This document shows, one piece after another, positions 62,863-64,000 of a stretch of 64,000 nt of DNA. A program made the translations under genes and the position numbers. Below the pieces are notes generated by a model. That model had not been told where the DNA came from and searched no databases. It saw only the letters and a program-made list of their open reading frames with translations. The stretch is from Candidatus Heimdallarchaeota archaeon (GTDB lineage Archaea; Asgardarchaeota; Heimdallarchaeia; Heimdallarchaeales; Heimdallarchaeaceae), in contig JAHLWR010000006.1 of the NCBI GenBank assembly GCA_019057815.1, positions 1 to 64,000 on the forward strand, written 5' to 3'. How positions within the stretch are numbered: the stretch's first letter is position 1; each line of letters starts with the position of its first letter.

Positions 62863-64000
62863 GCCTTTTCTCCGATTTAGAATCTTTACCTGATGTTCCT
62901 GGGATTTATTTAATGAAGGATGAAAATGAAACAGTTATCTACGTTGGCAAGGCTAAAAGTTTGAAACAAAGGGCAAAACAGCATTTTGCAATCACTGAAG
63001 ATTCAAAAGAACTTCAACTTCAAACATTAACAAAAAGAGTCGATTGGTTTGTAACAAGAACAGAAGCAGAGGCTATATTATTAGAAAAAAGGATGATACA
63101 GCAATTATCACCCAAATTGAATGTTAAGCTTAAAGATGACAAATCGTCTCTTCTAATCCGAATAACAATGGAAGAGAGATATCCACAACTTTTGATAGTT
63201 CGGGATACTGACTTAAAAATGAGAAAAAGCCTATATTTCGGTCCATATCCAAGCGCGACTGCACTTCGTGAAACTGTTAAGCTGATTTTGAGACTTTTTC
63301 CTATTTGTAATTGTGGAAAAAAAGTTGAAAGGATGAGAGAAAGGAAAACTACTGTTAGGTGTATGCGTGCCAGAATTGGACGATGTTTAGCTCCCTGTAT
63401 GAACGATGTTTCAGTAAGGCAATACAAAAAACACGTTCGTAATGCCATATCTTTTCTTCAAGGGGAGGTTGCAGATCTTTTTGATAGCCTTGAAAAAGAA
63501 ATGTGGGAAGCAGCAGAACAAGAAAATTTTGAGAAATCTTCAGAAGTTAGAAATCTTATTGCAACTATTCAATCGTCTCTGTTTTTCCAGAAAGATACAA
63601 GATCAGAAGTGCGTGATGTTGATATATTAGCATTTGAAGAAGATGAAAATATTATTGTTTTTTGTAAACTGGAATTTCGTGCTCACCGTATTAATCATTT
63701 ACAAATTTATACACACATGAAAGAAGAAATATCTCCAACTACCATGAGAGAAATATTCTCTCTCGTATATGGTATTGAGCGTCCAAAAGCTAAATTACTA
63801 ATAAGTAAAAAAATGGTAGAGCGGTTTGTGAATGATGAAAAAATAGATTTCTCTACTCCAACCGATGAAAAATCAGAAGATTTAGTTGAAATTGCAAGGA
63901 AAAATGCAAAAACTGAGCTCCTAAAATATATGAGAGACGAAAAATATAAGGAAGATTTAGTCAAAACTCTGATGGAAATGCAAAAACTCCTACGTTTACC
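62859..64000 (+). CDS. uvrC: Excinuclease ABC subunit C (3' end outside window)
   Basis: Open frame from ATG 62859, overlapping the uvrB stop (ATGA), to the window end, giving 380 codons. The N-terminal GIY-YIG nuclease domain is seen as PGIYLMKDENETVIYVGKAKSL, with EAEAILLEKRMI supplying the metal-binding Glu. A cysteine group (CNCGKK, VRCMRARIGRCLAPC, about residues 150-190) fits the iron-sulfur site described for UvrC. UVR-like residues follow at about 205-240. The RNase H-like and HhH2 domains would lie beyond the window. Confidence 0.95.
   Translation, partial: MSLFSDLESLPDVPGIYLMKDENETVIYVGKAKSLKQRAKQHFAITEDSKELQLQTLTKRVDWFVTRTEAEAILLEKRMIQQLSPKLNVKLKDDKSSLLIRITMEERYPQLLIVRDTDLKMRKSLYFGPYPSATALRETVKLILRLFPICNCGKKVERMRERKTTVRCMRARIGRCLAPCMNDVSVRQYKKHVRNAISFLQGEVADLFDSLEKEMWEAAEQENFEKSSEVRNLIATIQSSLFFQKDTRSEVRDVDILAFEEDENIIVFCKLEFRAHRINHLQIYTHMKEEISPTTMREIFSLVYGIERPKAKLLISKKMVERFVNDEKIDFSTPTDEKSEDLVEIARKNAKTELLKYMRDEKYKEDLVKTLMEMQKLLRL

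Overview
The window looks like part of the chromosome of an AT-rich archaeon, most likely an Asgard (Promethearchaeota) lineage. The signs are archaeal: three tRNA genes carry bulge-helix-bulge introns at the canonical 37/38 position, there is an archaeal-type D-aminoacyl-tRNA deacylase (dtdA), and TATA-like boxes precede several genes. Two proteins are of eukaryotic-signature type: a two-domain gelsolin-like protein (13.6-14.2 kb) and an Arf-family GTPase-like protein (57.1-57.7 kb). The order or species cannot be fixed from the sequence alone. Genes of bacterial character (uvrBC, formate dehydrogenase, Opp transporter) are mixed in, as is usual for this group.

Layout. 0-12 kb: the 3' end of an acidic repeat protein; a MobA-like gene convergent with a two-gene formate dehydrogenase operon whose NuoF-like subunit has lost its FMN/NAD domain; a solitary DNA methyltransferase, dtdA, an SDR, argF, a DUF362 Fe-S protein and a zinc-ribbon membrane protein. 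12-15.2 kb: tRNA-Phe, two 41-residue small genes with similar C-termini, an aldo/keto reductase, the gelsolin-like protein and an isochorismatase-family hydrolase. 15.4-32.5 kb: hyuA, a truncated hyuB, then about 12.5 kb of surface and secretion genes (an eight-repeat FG-GAP/PQQ-like propeller protein, a subtilase with TSP3 calcium repeats, a 2496-residue membrane protein), then an intact hyuB. The truncated and intact hyuB share a 62-bp identical tract exactly at the truncation point. This block is the most island-like part of the window.

32.5-44 kb: a DUF6920-like protein, a DUF3303 protein, enoyl-CoA hydratase, a DtxR-family regulator, cysS, an epimerase, an LPG-synthase-type membrane protein and a GT2 glycosyltransferase. 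These are followed by an RNA-rich stretch with intron-containing tRNA-Ala, tRNA-Thr and tRNA-Asn and a possible structured RNA, and then a 2-hydroxyacid dehydrogenase and an AhpD-like protein. 44-49.8 kb: an oppBCDF operon without a binding-protein gene, transposase remnants and tRNA-Val. 49.9-57.7 kb: an S9 peptidase, then a tight five-gene operon on the minus strand encoding a degenerate Arf-like GTPase, a MoxR-like AAA+ ATPase, a VWA protein, a protein with a broken gluzincin motif and a HEAT-repeat protein. 57.8-64 kb: Nudix hydrolase, threonine dehydratase-like and cysteine synthase-like PLP enzymes, then uvrB overlapping uvrC, which runs off the window.

The strongest candidate for an undescribed system is the five-gene operon at 51.75-57.68 kb. 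It joins a bacterial/archaeal MoxR-VWA chaperone-like core to an Arf-like pseudo-GTPase and a pseudo-peptidase. Second-tier candidates are the flavin-less NuoF subunit of the formate dehydrogenase, the 2496-residue membrane protein inside the hyuB-flanked block, and the paired 41-residue genes.
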